A stretch of 64,000 nucleotides of DNA from Stereum hirsutum FP-91666 SS1 (GCF_000264905.1 NW_006763153.1:237672-301671), one strand, 5' to 3'; shown: positions 31,837 through 43,882, numbered from the stretch's first letter. Program-made: numbers and translations. The notes: generated by a model from the letters alone, not told the origin.

Positions 31837-33604
31837 TAAACCGCCATAATCTCCCCAACCTCCAACAAATACACCCATTTCGCATCCTTCCTCAACTCAA
31901 TATTCCCATCCACCAACAATACCTTATACTCCTCCCACTCCTTCGTCCCTTACCCCACCCCACCCGTCTCTTCGCTCAATCCCCGGTTCACAAACTCCCT
32001 CAAGTCAGCTATCTAAGCCCGCATGGCCTTCTCCTCTTCCGCCGTTGACCCATGCATAATCGAGAAAGTCCAGATATGCTTGTCGAAAGCATGGCCATCG
32101 CCGAGGGTGGCGGGAGCTACGCGATCCATAAACGACGGGCAGTAAGACAGAGGCCATCAGGGACCGACGAACGTCACGTGAAGTGGCGTTTCGACAGTTT
32201 TCAGCGATTTATCTCGTTTAAACGATGTTTCGCGGAAATCCAGGAAGACAGTCCTCTGGGTAACCCAGTCACCCATTATACTGTGTAGTCAAAACCAAAT
32301 AAAACGACGAATTGCGAGTGCCATTAACTGCAGCCCGTCGAGAGTGACGGTGGCGCCGCGGATCGGATCTTCTGGGCATTGCAAGTTTAATGGCACTCGC
32401 AAATTTCGTATTTTCGTGGATTTCTTTGCACAGAAACATTACACTCAGACATACACGTCGGACTGTCTTCCTGGATTTTTGATATAGGGCTTTTTGCGTG
32501 AGCTATTCGTCGAGGACTGCAAAATCGCCACTTCACGTGACGTTCGTCGGTCCCTGATAGCCTCTGTCTTAGGAGATTAAATAGCGGTGGACGTGGGAAA
32601 GAGGCACGTTTGCGTGCCGGAGCTGGTCGACGAGGAGGCGGGAGGGGGCACGAACTTGGCCATCAGAAACTAGGGTTGGCGAGAAAGCGAGTAAGATCGT
32701 GGAGCTCATAACGGTAGACTGAGATAAAGAACCGCAGAAAATTGGACGTACTGATGTCACCATACACCTTCTTCCATGCGTCGATGTTCGGGTCAGGGTC
32801 GGGGTGTGCATATGGAAGATGAACCTTGCAGTTGAGGTAAGCGTCGATGAGCTTGTCCGTTACGTGTGACGGGTAATAATTGGAGACTTGGAGGTGTAAC
32901 GTCTCCAGCGAGTCCGGTGGGTTTATTTGACGGTACATAGATCGTCTCTTATGGACGGTAAAAAATCGAACGACCCATCACTCCATCTGAGCGGCGCAAA
33001 ATTCGATGGCGAGATACGGCTTACCTCGTCGCGAACTTCACTAACAAAGAGCTCCAACCGTCTCCTCTCGAACTCCTTCGCAAACTCCCCATTCTTGAAT
33101 CTATCAAACAGATCCGTCGGGAAGAAGGTACCATTCACGACTGGTCGGAAGGTATGCATCTTCAGTCCCATGACTTTGCTAGTGAGTTTGCGTGCGGGTA
33201 TCGAGCGGAGCCGAGCAAGTTTTTCGGGGCCGGAGAGGGAAAGAGGAATGGAGCAAGCGGTAAGAAGCTCCTCGAACTGCGGTTGGACGTCGGAGAGGGA
33301 CTTCGGAGAGGTGGGAATAGCGTTTGAGTAGCTGACGTCGCCACGAATACATGATAATCAATGAGACAAAGTCACCAGGGGAAGCAGACAGGGTGGGTGA
33401 GAAAAAGGTTGGGACGGCACCGTACATGATTAACCGGTTAAACACCGGGGCGTCATCCTTCTGCTCGCCCTTCCGCATGAAGAATTCATGGCAGACCTGC
33501 GCATGCACGCTATATGCTTCTGCACTTCGTCCCGCCAACGTCAACTTCTCCCTCGTATTCCCGCCGAACCTATGGTCGGGGGGCGCACCATACTCCTAAG
33601 TAGA
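31837..33604 (-). pseudogene. Carboxylesterase (type-B, alpha/beta-hydrolase) pseudogene
   Basis: The minus strand encodes the esterase core. FGGNTREKLTLAGRSAEAYS (about 33560) is the nucleophile elbow, where the usual G-x-S-x-G reads GRSAE, so the last Gly is lost. Then come VHAQVCHEFF, RLIMYGAVPTF, TFRPVVNGTFFP (33150), ELFVSEVRDE, FLRFF and SDGQVRAPSRLLVDQL up to HRYLIS (32575). A TA-flanked MITE (32145-32569) follows. The reading then continues with FMDRVAPATLG, AFDKHIWTFSIMHG and a C-terminus ending near 31837, with in-frame stops TAG and TAA before the natural end. The part 5' of the nucleophile elbow is missing, and the module array starts exactly there (33605). The gene is dead by truncation, motif loss, insertion and stops. 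Confidence 0.85.
32145..32569. mobile_element. 425-bp TA-flanked MITE in the esterase pseudogene
   Basis: The terminal inverted repeats are 44 bp long with one mismatch (AGACAGAGGC... ending ACGTGAAGTGGCG). The element is flanked by TA on both sides (32143-32144 and 32570-32571), the signature of Tc1/mariner-type insertion. The interior is also largely self-complementary: GCGAGTGCCATTAA pairs with TTAATGGCACTCGC, and AGGAAGACAGTCC pairs with GGACTGTCTTCCT. It could therefore form a long hairpin. There is no coding capacity. Removing the element with one TA would rejoin the host frame. Confidence 0.9.
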
Positions 33605-35975
33605 CCTACAAACGTCGTTCATGACGGTGATCACGGTGACAGCGGCGGCGCGCGTGTCAGTGATGGTAGGGTACCTCTTCGAGAGCCCTTTGATCATGAC
33701 AACAAGGCTGTTGAGCAAAAACCGAGTGAGTTTCGTGAATTTCTCGATCAGAGTGAGTATAAGACGCCACTTACCCCCAGAGAGCGCGATCGTGAGCGCG
33801 ACATCGCTCCGACCGATGCTGTTGAATGGCTACAGTGTTATATGAGCTATTTGAGTCGTCAACAACAGTAGAAACCATAATACAGACCTTACATTTCCGA
33901 ACATGCGATACTTAGAGGGAAGGGATGACCCCCCGCGAGGATATTGATATCTCGGCCATAAATAAGACATAAACACTGTTCAATGAGTGCAATAAGTGCC
34001 CTTGTACAAAAAAAGAGGGATGAAAGAAGAAAAAGAAAAATAAAAATAAAACACGCCATGGTCGCGGGCGCACGATGCCTGTCTGGGTACGCCACAAACG
34101 TCGTTCGAGACGGCGGGGGACCGAGTATCGTCAAAGCATTGCTTGGCGATGTTATGCGACGTCTCTGCAAGCATTTTGCGCCCGAAACAAAGACAATCTC
34201 ACAAAAACGAGTGAGTTATGCTAACGTTTCAGTGAAAATGGCTATAAGGGGTGACTTACCTTTAGAAAACGCGATTCTGAGCGCGCTATGGCTTCAATGG
34301 GCGGCGCGATGACATATAGAGTCTCCCATGGACTGGATGAGTCACATGCGGCAGAGAGAACCGGACAACGAACATGAAATTCCCGATCGCGCGACACTCA
34401 TGGGTAGGGGATGGCCCCCCGGTGAAACGGTCAATATCTTCACCCTGAGAGGGCGCACCGGCCCTAAACCAGATGTAGACACGGGCTACAGATTGTAATG
34501 AATGCCCTCAGACAAAAGAAACGAGGAAGAGCAAAGGAAAACAGAAAGGCGCACCATGGTCGCTTGGCCACAGAACCTTCCCACGCTTTCAAATCAGCGC
34601 TCATTCGACTCGGTCCTTGGCGGGGGAGACCGTTTCTTACCTTTCTCGACGACGAACAGGCCGTTTTGCGTGAAACCAAGTGTGAGGATGAAAGTGTAGA
34701 CCTGTCCGCAGATTATAAACCTATCACGAATCAAATCGAACGAAAAGTGAGCCAACAGGAATATATTTTGTGACGGGGACTTGAGGCCATAACTCACCGG
34801 CATGCTCACCCTCGTGCTTACTGGATCAATTCTCCTCAAACCTTCTGTGCCACGGGTGTAACTAACCATTCCCGTCAGTTTGAACCTATGTGAATCCGGA
34901 TCGAACCGCAAATGAGCAAACGCAAACGGGAATCCGAAGAGGAGCATTTTGGACTACGACTCGCCTCAGAGGTTAGCATCGATCACGTCCGTTTGCAGCG
35001 GTGGTGCGTAGGACCGCGAATGGGGATCGATAGCCTATATGTAGGCTGCGATTTCGAGCTACTTAACTTGAGGAGCGAACCGCGAATGAGCGAGAACGAC
35101 TGGCATTTCGAGGAGGGGGGTGCCGAGAGTGAAACCAACCTCCCCTACGGAGTCAGAGGTCGTCGTCCTCGACGGCGAAAAGGCCATGCTCGGGCAGGTT
35201 ACTGTGCACACCAGTAGCATATGTCTGCCCAATCAGAATGAGCCCTCTGCGGAAGAAATCGGAAGGGAAATGAACTTACCAGGTCTAATTTTTGGGGGGG
35301 AGCGGGCCAATAGCGCGCTTTGACGACCAGAATCCTCGATTTTGAGCGTGATACTGGGTGAAGTGGGGCGCGCGGGTACTCTACGGGATGGCACATCAGA
35401 GTTAAGTAAGTGAGCGAAGACAGATATGATATATGTGGGGAACTTACTGAGAACGAGCCATTTCGGCTCGGAGTGGCTCTACCTAACTAAAAAGACAAAC
35501 GGTCGACAACGTGCTCAGACGCCGACCCTAGGCGTGATGCGGGTGGTCTAATTAGACCACAAGGAGCCTGTAGAAGTAAATAAAACAGGTCAAAAGAAGG
35601 AAAAGAAAAAAGCGCACCATGGTGCCCCTCCAGACCCCCGGTCGTCGTTCGCAACGGCGAATGGGTTGCTATCGGTGAGATTTGTATGGGGCCTGTTAGA
35701 AGATATACGTGTGAGCAAATGAAGCCCATCTGGTAGTCCTTTGAGTAAGAAATGAGTCAAACAGGCCTAATTTAGGGGGGGAGGGGGGCCGACAGTGCAC
35801 TTTGGCGCCCAAAATCCACGATTCCGAGCGAATGAATCAGTCAGACAGTGCGTGCGCGAGCTCCACTGAACGCTCCAGTACGGGAAAGTAAGCAAGTAAT
35901 GACAGATCCGACATCGCTGAGTTTTCGACCCTTCAGCCAGGATAAGAAAGGCGACGCGGGGTAAGTTCAACGCTC
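33605..35975 (-). repeat. Module array 2, left block
   Basis: Degenerate modules like those at 13.7-15.4 kb. Minus-strand donor-like GTRAGT sites lie near 33769, 34255, 34792, 35272 and 35442, and short coding-like segments lie between intron-like stretches. The segment 33605-35145 is duplicated at 37170-38705. Units around 35590-35700 again resemble those at 33990-34100 (an A-rich stretch followed by GCGCACCATGGT). No intact gene could be assembled. Confidence 0.55.
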
Positions 35976-37160
35976 GGACGACGGGCAGCCTTGGCTATAT
36001 GGCCGAAGCTGCAAGCACCGGGTGGCGCAGGGTGACAACTCATACACATCACGGCAAAGTCGAAATCCAGAAGAAAACTTTTCGAATGCAACTCCGAGAT
36101 TCTCTCACATCCAGAGCATACGAACTATTGCGGCTGCTTCATGGAACGGACTGAAACCCGACGTCGAACGCGATTGTGATTGCGAGGATGAACACGGGGG
36201 AGTCGAGACGAGAGGTTGGGCCAAGAGCGCGAATGCGAATGGGATCCGGAGGTTGAGTCGGTGGCGAGTGGGGTGGAGGGGGTGTAGCACGACGTTGGGT
36301 GTGAGGTAGGGAGGATTAGTCGAAGGTGTTTTGGGTTGAGAGGACGTGGGTGTTGTGGTGGAGGAGGTGGAGAATGTGGCGGTGGTGGGTGCGCCACCTC
36401 CCGCAGTGGTGGGAAGTACAGTAGAGGGTGCGGATGTCGAGGGTGAAATAGGGTTGGCTAAGGGCATGAAAGACAAGGAGGTCAGGATAGATGCGAAAGT
36501 GAACATTGAACGGGATGCTCTTGCGTCTCACAATAGTCTCCTTCCCGTTATGCTTCCTACCAACCACACCTCGCCAACATCTTCTCTTCCTTCGACCTCG
36601 TCCTTCCTTCCACTGATAGCTCCACTGGGGGACCCATATTCATCACCAATTCCGCTATCAATCTCCGTCTTGCTCACACTCCGACTCCGAAACACCAATT
36701 CCTAAGGAACACCTGCCCCGAGCGTACGTTCAAGTTTCGAGAGCTGACAATGATAGCGTCTCTGCAGGATGTCCGGAAGCGTATCGTCGCTTTGAGATCG
36801 TACGTGCAAGCATGTGCGTGTTGGGTGTGTATGATCTGAGCAAACTCCATGTCGGAGTCGGAGTCTTCGTTGTCATCAGGAATGCGTAACGAAGATGGGT
36901 CCGGTATCAGGAACGGGTAATACGAAGGTGCAGTGGAGTCAGATGAGGTGGCAAGAGGAGACTTGGAATGTGGGCCGACGAGATTTGAGCGACGAGCGGT
37001 GGCAGTGGCAGTTAAAATCGTCACATTCGGATACGGTGTCGGTGGTGAAAGACGCAGGATGGAATTGAAGCATGAGAGGCACATCGAGCGATTTTTCAAG
37101 GTCAGAGAATGGTGGGAGTTGGTCAAGCGGATCCGTTCGAAGAATTGTACGAGAGATGTT
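35976..37160. other. 1.2 kb between the two duplicated blocks
   Basis: Not made of modules. A minus-strand frame (36506-36105) starts with a signal-peptide-like MFTFASILTSLSF stretch and is Ser/Thr/Pro-rich, and another (37171-36674) is Ser-rich. Both overlap plus-strand frames and neither has a recognisable domain, so I do not call a gene. Confidence 0.35.
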
Positions 37161-37169
37161 TGACGCCAC

Positions 37170-38705
37170 ATTAGCTATCATCGTTCATGATGGCGATCAC
37201 AGCGATAGCGGTGACGCGGGTGTCGTTTATCGTAGATTATATCTCCAAAAGCATTTTGAGCATGACACAAAGGCTGTCTGACAAAAAGCGAGTGAGTGCC
37301 ACGAATTTCTAAGTGCACATGAGTGGAAGGCGCCACTTACCCCAAGATACCGCGATTCCGAGCCCTGTATCATCCCGACCGCCGAATTTTAGGATGCGGC
37401 GGTTCCATACAGGATATTTGAGTCGTCTACAACGGAGGAAACCGGCCTATGAAACTTACATCTTCGATCGATCGTGCAATAGTTAGGGAGAGGGGTGGCC
37501 ACCCGCAAAAATATCGATATCGTGGCCATAAGAGGGCGCATCAAGCCCAAGTAGGACGTGGACACTGTTCAATAGAAGCAATAAGCACCATCGAACAAAC
37601 AAAAGAGGGATGGAAAAGGAAAGTTAAGAAAGGCGCACCATGACCCTCTAGATACCCCACGAACATCGTTCGTGACGGAGGGCGACCGGCTATCGTCGGC
37701 ATATTAATCGGCAATGTTATGGGATGGGCATACAAGTATTTTGAGCCTGACACAAAGATAATCGCATGAAAAATGAGTGAGTTACGCTAAATTTTCGGTG
37801 AAAATGGCTGTAAGGGGTGACTTACCCCAGAAAACACGATTTCGAGCGCGCTATGGCTTCGAACGGCGACGCAATGACAGATAAAGTGTCCTATCAGTTG
37901 GTTGAGTGACATGCAGCAGGAAAAACCGGCCAGAGAACCTTGAATTCCCAATCGCGCGTCACTCAGAGGTAGGGGGTGGCCCACCGGCGAAACAGTCGAT
38001 ATCTTCACCCTGAGAGGACACACCGGCCCCAAACGAGATGTAGATACGGTCTACAGAGTGTAATGAGTGCCACCAAACACAAAAAGAGCAAGAGAAACGG
38101 AAGATAGAAAGGCGCACCATGGTCGCTGGGCCAGGGAACTTTCCCACGCTTTCAAATCAGCGCTGATTTGGCTTTCCTTGGTGGGGCAGACTGTTCCCCG
38201 CTTTTGTCAACGACGAGCAGGCCGTTTCACGTAGAAATAAGTGTTGGGATAAGATTATATACCTGTTAGATGATTATGAGCTTATCACGAAGCAAATCAG
38301 ACGAAAATCGAGCTAATGGGAACATATTTTGTGACGGGGGGATTGAAGCTATAACTCACCGGCATGCTCGCACTCGTTCTCCCTCATTACCGAATCGATT
38401 CACGACAGATTTTGTGTGCAGGTGGTATAAGTAGCCGTTCCCATAATTTGGAGCCTATATGAAGCCGGATCGAACCGCAAATGAGCAAACACGAATGAAA
38501 ATTTGAAGAGGAGCATTTTGGGGCCATGACTCACCTCGGAGGTTCGCATCGGTCACGTCCGTCTGCAATGGTGGTGCGTAAGACCGCGGACGGCAATAGA
38601 CAGCCCATATGTAGGCCGTCATGTCGGGCCACTTACCTTGGGGAACGAACTGCGAATGAGCGAGAACGAACCGAACTTTGGGGAGGGGGGTGAGAGTGAA
38701 ACTTA
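37170..38705 (-). repeat. Module array 2, duplicated block
   Basis: Matches 33605-35145 in the same orientation with a constant offset of about 3563 bp. Donor-like sites at 37334, 37819 and 38354 correspond to 33769, 34255 and 34792. Both blocks share diagnostic stretches such as GCGCACCATGGTCGC, TTTCAAATCAGCGCT and TGGCTATAAGGGGTGACTTACC-like sequence. The copies are clearly diverged, so the duplication is old. Confidence 0.75.
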
Positions 38706-39560
38706 CCTCGCTGTTCGTGCGCGTTCTAGACGATGCGTGGGTCATTTCTCTCCAGATCTTCATTGTGAGTGATAGTGTATACCTGTGCCATTCCCTTGAG
38801 GCCGCGACACTAGAAATCGAAGGATATTTGAGCAAACGTGAACACATATTCGGAACAGGGTGTTGTGGGCGAAAACTCACCAACGTATTTCACCTCGTTC
38901 TCACCATTGAGTGGCCCGTTTCCTTCCAAGCCTTTATCGGGGCTAATGCACACACTTCTTCCCGTCATTTTGAGCCCACCACATTGAAAATGGAACCCTG
39001 ATTGAGCAAATGCGAACATATTTTCAAGAAGGGGTGCTAGGAACGAAAACCCACCAACACGTTTTGCCTCGTTCTCGAGGATCAGTGGCCGGTGCCCTAC
39101 CAAACATTTATTGAGAATGGTTGAGCTACCCCTTGCCTTTCGAGAGGGGTATATAGGAGGCGAAAACGTACCAAGGTTATCGTCCCTTTTCTCGAAGATG
39201 GGTGGGCCTTTTCCTATCAAACCTTTATTGGGGTGGATGATCCTTACCCGTCCCGTCAATTTGAGCCCATAAAATTAGAAATCAAGCGGATATTGAACGA
39301 ATGCGAATGCACTTACTTGAATAGACCATTGAAGCGAAACCCACCGATGGGTTTATCCTCGTTATGGACGTTGTGCGGACCGTTTGTGTACAAATCTTGA
39401 TTGGTGCTGACTGGGCACGTTCCCGCCGTCATTTGGAGACCGCAACGTTCAAGATCGGGCATGGAATGAGTGATTGCGAACATGTTCAAGAGGGAGGATG
39501 CCACAGACTGAAACTCGCCTACCTACGCTTTCCGCTGCTGAGGATAATCGAGTTGTTCAG
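38632..39560 (-). repeat. Module array 2, regular 173-bp part
   Basis: Donor-like sites on the minus strand fall near 38700, 38875, 39048, 39168, 39339 and 39512, giving the same step of 171-175 bp as array 1, with one shortened unit. Each unit reads as an intron-like GTGAGTTTTCG...TTTGCTCA stretch followed by about 34 codons with recurring LKMTGR, GNGPL and ENEVKYVG-like patterns. The TGAGCAAATGCGAAC block (plus strand) is shared with array 1, which ties the two arrays to one family. Confidence 0.65.
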
Positions 39561-39599
39561 ATTCAGACTGATGCCATAGCCGACGGAACGGTTCCAACC

Positions 39600-40235
39600 G
39601 CGATTATTTGGTGCCGTGAGAGAAGGAGCCCAGATTGGACCATATCCAAGTTACCAGCCAGGGAGCGTAGCACAATCCGAGCACTAAGACCTAGATGGAC
39701 TGACAGACGGACGGACTGACATTCAGACATGCAGACACAGACGGACAAACAGACAAACAGAATAGTAGACTTGTCAGCAAGGGTTGATGAGATATGTATC
39801 TCAACCCCTTCACTCAGTCGCGACTTGCGTGCGGAAGGTGGTGGTTGAAAAGAGAAGAAGGCGGCAAATTCCGGTCAATGGAAATGTAACTTGTAGCCAT
39901 ATATAGTGCCGTGGATTGCGCAGGAAAGCCTTAACTTTTAGTGATCAAGAGACAGCAGTGCATACCTCCAAATGAGCCAGGTTTTTCAAGACCCAGAAGA
40001 ACCATGGTCGAAAGGCAGGACAGAGAGCTAGTGCGGAGAGAGATAGGGGGGGTGGGAATGTGAACGCGCCGGACGAACTTGAAGAGGAATCGGGAAGGGA
40101 CGGCGACGCTGCGTTCCGGGCCAGGCAGGACCTTCTCTTCCTTCACCTCAAACTACCACCAACACCCTCGCCAAAGCACCCCTCTAAAGCCTCCCCGCTA
40201 ACACCTAACAGCCCAACCCCAGCCTACACAGTATC
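39600..40235. other. Intergenic region upstream of the 144-aa gene
   Basis: No gene. It holds a purine-rich GACAGACGGAC repeat-like stretch (39700-39760). A CATATATAG sequence near 39897 could be a weak TATA-like element, though it is far from the start at 40240. Confidence 0.35.
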
Positions 40236-40239
40236 AATC

Positions 40240-40749
40240 ATGTCTCCAACTGTTGCCACTCGCCACTCTGCTCACCGCGACAGTCGTCGTCACAGCCTCT
40301 CTGCCTTGTTGACGTCGTCCGCTGCGCCCTCTGACAGCGAAAATGCCTTCCACGTCGCCGCCATCGCGGTCCCCAACAAGTCCAAGCGCTCCAAGCGAGC
40401 ACACTCGTCCTCATCGTTGTCTCCTTCGAAAAAATCGTCTCCCTCCCAGCCCGTCAAGGATGCCGCATCCCACCGCACAAAGAAGGCCCTCACTTCGCGT
40501 AAGGCTCCGTCAGCGAAAGCCATCGAAGTAGACGTCCCCGTTCCAGTCTTGATGGATGCGACCGAGGCCTACACCGGGTTCGCCTACAGGTGCGCCTCTT
40601 TTCTTCTCTATCGCTCCTTACTATTCATGATCATGCTCACGATGGCTTTTGCTTCTTACAACAGCGGTGTCCACTCTCAACTCCCACCTGTCTTCGCTGA
40701 GAATACGGTGCCCGCCATTGCTGACCTCTTCTTCGATTCCTTTGTGTAA
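40240..40749 (+). CDS. Hypothetical small basic/serine-rich protein (144 aa, 2 exons)
   Basis: Exons 40240-40589 and 40665-40749 are joined across a 75-nt intron (GTGCGC...ACAACAG). The intron is a multiple of three and open, so retention would give a longer protein with a hydrophobic insert. The N-terminal 80 residues are Ser/Lys/Arg-rich with KSKRSKR as a possible nuclear localisation signal. The C-terminus is hydrophobic-acidic with LPPVFAENTVPAIADLFFDSF. The start chosen is the ATG following a clean AATC context; an upstream in-frame ATG at 40060 would add 60 residues of low complexity. The protein is followed by more than 500 bp of T/C-rich DNA typical of a long fungal 3' region. The family is not recognised. 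Confidence 0.55.
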   Translation: MSPTVATRHSAHRDSRRHSLSALLTSSAAPSDSENAFHVAAIAVPNKSKRSKRAHSSSSLSPSKKSSPSQPVKDAASHRTKKALTSRKAPSAKAIEVDVPVPVLMDATEAYTGFAYRCASFLLYRSLLFMIMLTMAFASYNSGVHSQLPPVFAENTVPAIADLFFDSFV

Positions 40750-43134
40750 GCCCTTACAAGACCTTTGTCACTTTCTCTCTTCCCTCCTGTGACGTCGAAG
40801 CATGCATCCCACTATACCATTTCTTCCTTTCGTGTTCACATTCTATCCCCATTCCATCATCAATCTCATATGCCACCCGCCTTTTTCTCTATTGCACGCC
40901 GCCTCCCCCTCCCATTACCCCAAGGGTTTTTTTATCATTGTCCTACTGTATGATTATTTTTCTTTTGGATGGATTATCATTCCATCTCCTGTATATTCTC
41001 TCATCTCCTCCATATCCTTTCATCTCTTTAATATCTTTTCCTCCAGTACCTCTCATAATTATGAGTAATCCTCCCTCTCCCCCTTCTCCTTCTTAGTCTC
41101 TTGGTTTCCCATTGACGATCATCATCGCTATGCATCCTGTCTCCGCACCTTAGAGTCATCACTGTGTTCTCTCATGAGTGCTCAGTACTTTTATTTCTTT
41201 TTTCTCTCTACATGACATCCTTCGCATCTCCTGTCTCGGTTATCTCGCCTTTCCTCCAGTTTGCTCATCTTGCTGTATTGTCTAGATGTCTCGGAGTTGA
41301 CCTGTATTTGAATGCCTGCATGTATTTACCTGTACGAGTGCCGATTTGCGGTGCCGCTTAGAGTGTTGTGCTACCTTTTTCCATCTTCACAAAGTGCATA
41401 TCACCTTTACTTTTAATTTTACCAAGGATCTCTTACAATTTAACCAAAGAAATTCATCATCACAATCTCCTATCATTGTGAACTGCAATGGGGGATTTTG
41501 TTGCATATCTCAGTGAAGGTTTTACAGCAGCTGTAGGGCCTGACACCGTGCATCGTGCAGGGATTATGACCCGCGCAACCATTGGCTGATGGGCCAAGGG
41601 CTGCTTCGGCAAACCTAGGAAAATCAAGGAATGGTCAGAGGTCTGGACCTAGGCATTGTCCTAAGCTGACAGCAATGCCAGATCTTCCTGCACATAGTGA
41701 TACTGCCCCAGCGTAGCCCTGAGCCGCATCTCGGTCTACCTCAACGAAGACGAGGAGGACGAGAATACCGATGAAAAGGATATATCAAACAGACACGGCT
41801 AAACCTGCTTGATCTGCCCCAAGGTCATAGAGACCTCGCACATAGTACTTATGGCGGGATATGCGTATGTGGCCATGTCTTCTCAATCAACTGTGTCTTC
41901 TTTTGACTTCTTTGCTCAATATTTTCAGGGACGTCGCAACTCATGAGCGAATTATCCAGCGCATTGACTATTTAGGGAAAAGCCACCACGCCCCACGACC
42001 GGCAAGTGATCTTTCAGACCCTTAAGAGGTGTGCGGAATTGCAATCGCGCACACAGCTCGGACTTTCGGCTAAGCGCGAAATGAATCGGCTAAGGGGGGC
42101 GGTGCCCTGGGGTCCATCTCAGCGATGTGGGTGGCACAGAACTGTGGCCACTAGTGGCGCTCACCGAGTCTTCAAATGCTGAACGCTTCAAGTTGAGATA
42201 CTATGATGGGGAAACTCTGCAGATAAAAACAAGGATTACCCCCATTAAAGTCCCGAGTCTATGAAACTAAGAGACCTGGGTACATCAAAGATATAAGTTT
42301 CCAGGAGTGAGTGGCAAGCGCGACCTCTGGAGAGGTTCAAGTTGTCTCATATTGGGTGGCACATCCTCCGTGCGCTCTGTAATCAATACGAAAACAATCT
42401 GATATATTTTTGCCTCCAAAAATCCCCGGTGCTGGTATGTGTTCGGACCTTGCAAGTGGGGATCAGTCTCTTCGCAGACACAAAATTCCAATCGTAGCCG
42501 CCTATCCTCTTCCCCCCGAGTCGTGGGACAACGCGAAGATCAAACAATGGGAGTATGAAAGGTGTAGCATTGACCAGACAATCTACCCTCATCTGCTATA
42601 CCACTCCAAGCTCCGCCTGAAGACACACATCTGCGTTGGGCATTCATGAACACTATGACGGCAGCTATAGCTAGTATATCAATGTTAACGTTGCGCCGCA
42701 CACAAACCAAACGGCGCACACAGACTCGCCGTGCATGGTTTACTATTGTGTACTTGGTTTGGGTACGCACATCGAGATATACCTATGTCGTATCGTCTTA
42801 CTGATGTTTTGGTTACCACTTAAGTTTGGTCGCGTTCATGTATGCCTTGGATCCTGAGCCACAGTACAGTACACTCTTGCCACAGGATCTGAAATGATCC
42901 ATAAATATCTAACTTATAATCTGATTGGCTCGTTCAAGGACCACGGAAGAATAGTTGGAACCGCCTCCCCCCTACCCACCCCCTCTAAGCGAGGACCTTC
43001 CAATGTGCGGGATTGCAATTCCGCACGCCTCTTGTTTCAGACAGTTCTGGCGCAATTCGTGCCACCCGGGGCGATCGGGACGTTTCGGATCAGGCATGAT
43101 CCCGCAACTCAAGTTTGCGGGCATTGCCGAAGGG
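40750..43134. other. 2.4 kb without a supportable gene
   Basis: T/C-rich 3' flank (40750-41470), dispersed repeat copy 3 (41599-41707) and two perfect or near palindromes around GTGCGG-ATTGCAAT-CCGCAC (near 42032 and 42999). No gene was seen. Confidence 0.4.
41599..41707 (-). repeat. 106-bp dispersed repeat, copy 3
   Basis: Starts GGCTGCTTCGGCAAACCTAGG and ends GATACTGCC. Orientation as copy 2, and close in sequence to copy 4. Confidence 0.65.
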
Positions 43135-43740
43135 CCACGCGTTCGTTCGATCTGGTTGTCTGTTGTCGCGCTCGCGATTGCGACTGTTCAAGGTCGGTCT
43201 TTCTCGCTCGGGTGTATATTCTTCGAACTTGCACGCTAATTTCTACCAAGTATCCTCATTTTGGGCCACAATTGCACCAAGTTTGTGCTCACTCTACCAG
43301 GTAATTACACACCTTGACTTTGTTCATCGATATTGTCTGTAGCTGACGAACTCATTGTATCTGGTTCCTCGACGAAGTACTGGAGCACGTTTACTCCATC
43401 AAAGAGTCCCGCCTCCTTCATGCTCCAGGTTTCGTTCTTGCTAAGAGAGATCGTATGTAGCTTGGAAAGCTCAGGTGCCCTTCGAAAGTCTCCTTGGCGT
43501 GGGCAACCTTCCACCGGTGTCACCACCGGCGCACATTATATAGTTTAAGTAAGTTTTCGCGACATTTGACTGGCTTTATTCACCATAAGCAGTAGTGTTG
43601 ACCGTACTTCACCCGGTTTAGCCTTTTGGTCCAAACGATTTGGATCCTCCTCTACCGCCCCTTCGCCCAAACCGGCTCCCTCGCTGTCCCATTCGCCGCC
43701 ACAACATGCCGAAAGTCTGCCCAGGACATCGTCGCCACTC
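43135..43740 (+). pseudogene. Partial copy of the 27.6-31.3 kb Zn2Cys6 regulator
   Basis: Three segments match the regulator's middle-homology region, including its introns. ALAIATVQ plus the following intron lies at 43165-43245. LDEVLEHVYSIKESRLL with the next codons lies at 43365-43500. TIWILLYRPFAQTGSLAVPFAAT to QDIVATL lies at 43640-43740. The exon encoding LLLISGHNAAEG through the DLGWERP part is deleted: a CTCATTTTGGGCCACAA stretch jumps directly to TGCTCACTCTACCAGG. A stop (TAG near 43458) interrupts the second segment. It is a DNA-level partial duplicate, in inverted orientation and 15 kb from its parent. Confidence 0.85.
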
Positions 43741-43882
43741 TGTATCCGTGCGGGAGCAGGTGGTGTCGGATATGTCATCTACTTGTATGTCTCCTTTTTC
43801 TCTCCAAGTCACATTTACCTCGCCAACCAATCACATCGACAGACTCCTCGAACGCCCCGAAAACCAGCACCTGATTCACTGG

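Noticed and set aside
40765..41361. Hydrophobic plus-strand frames after the 144-aa gene
   Set aside because: The apparent membrane segments come from T/C-rich 3' flanking DNA.
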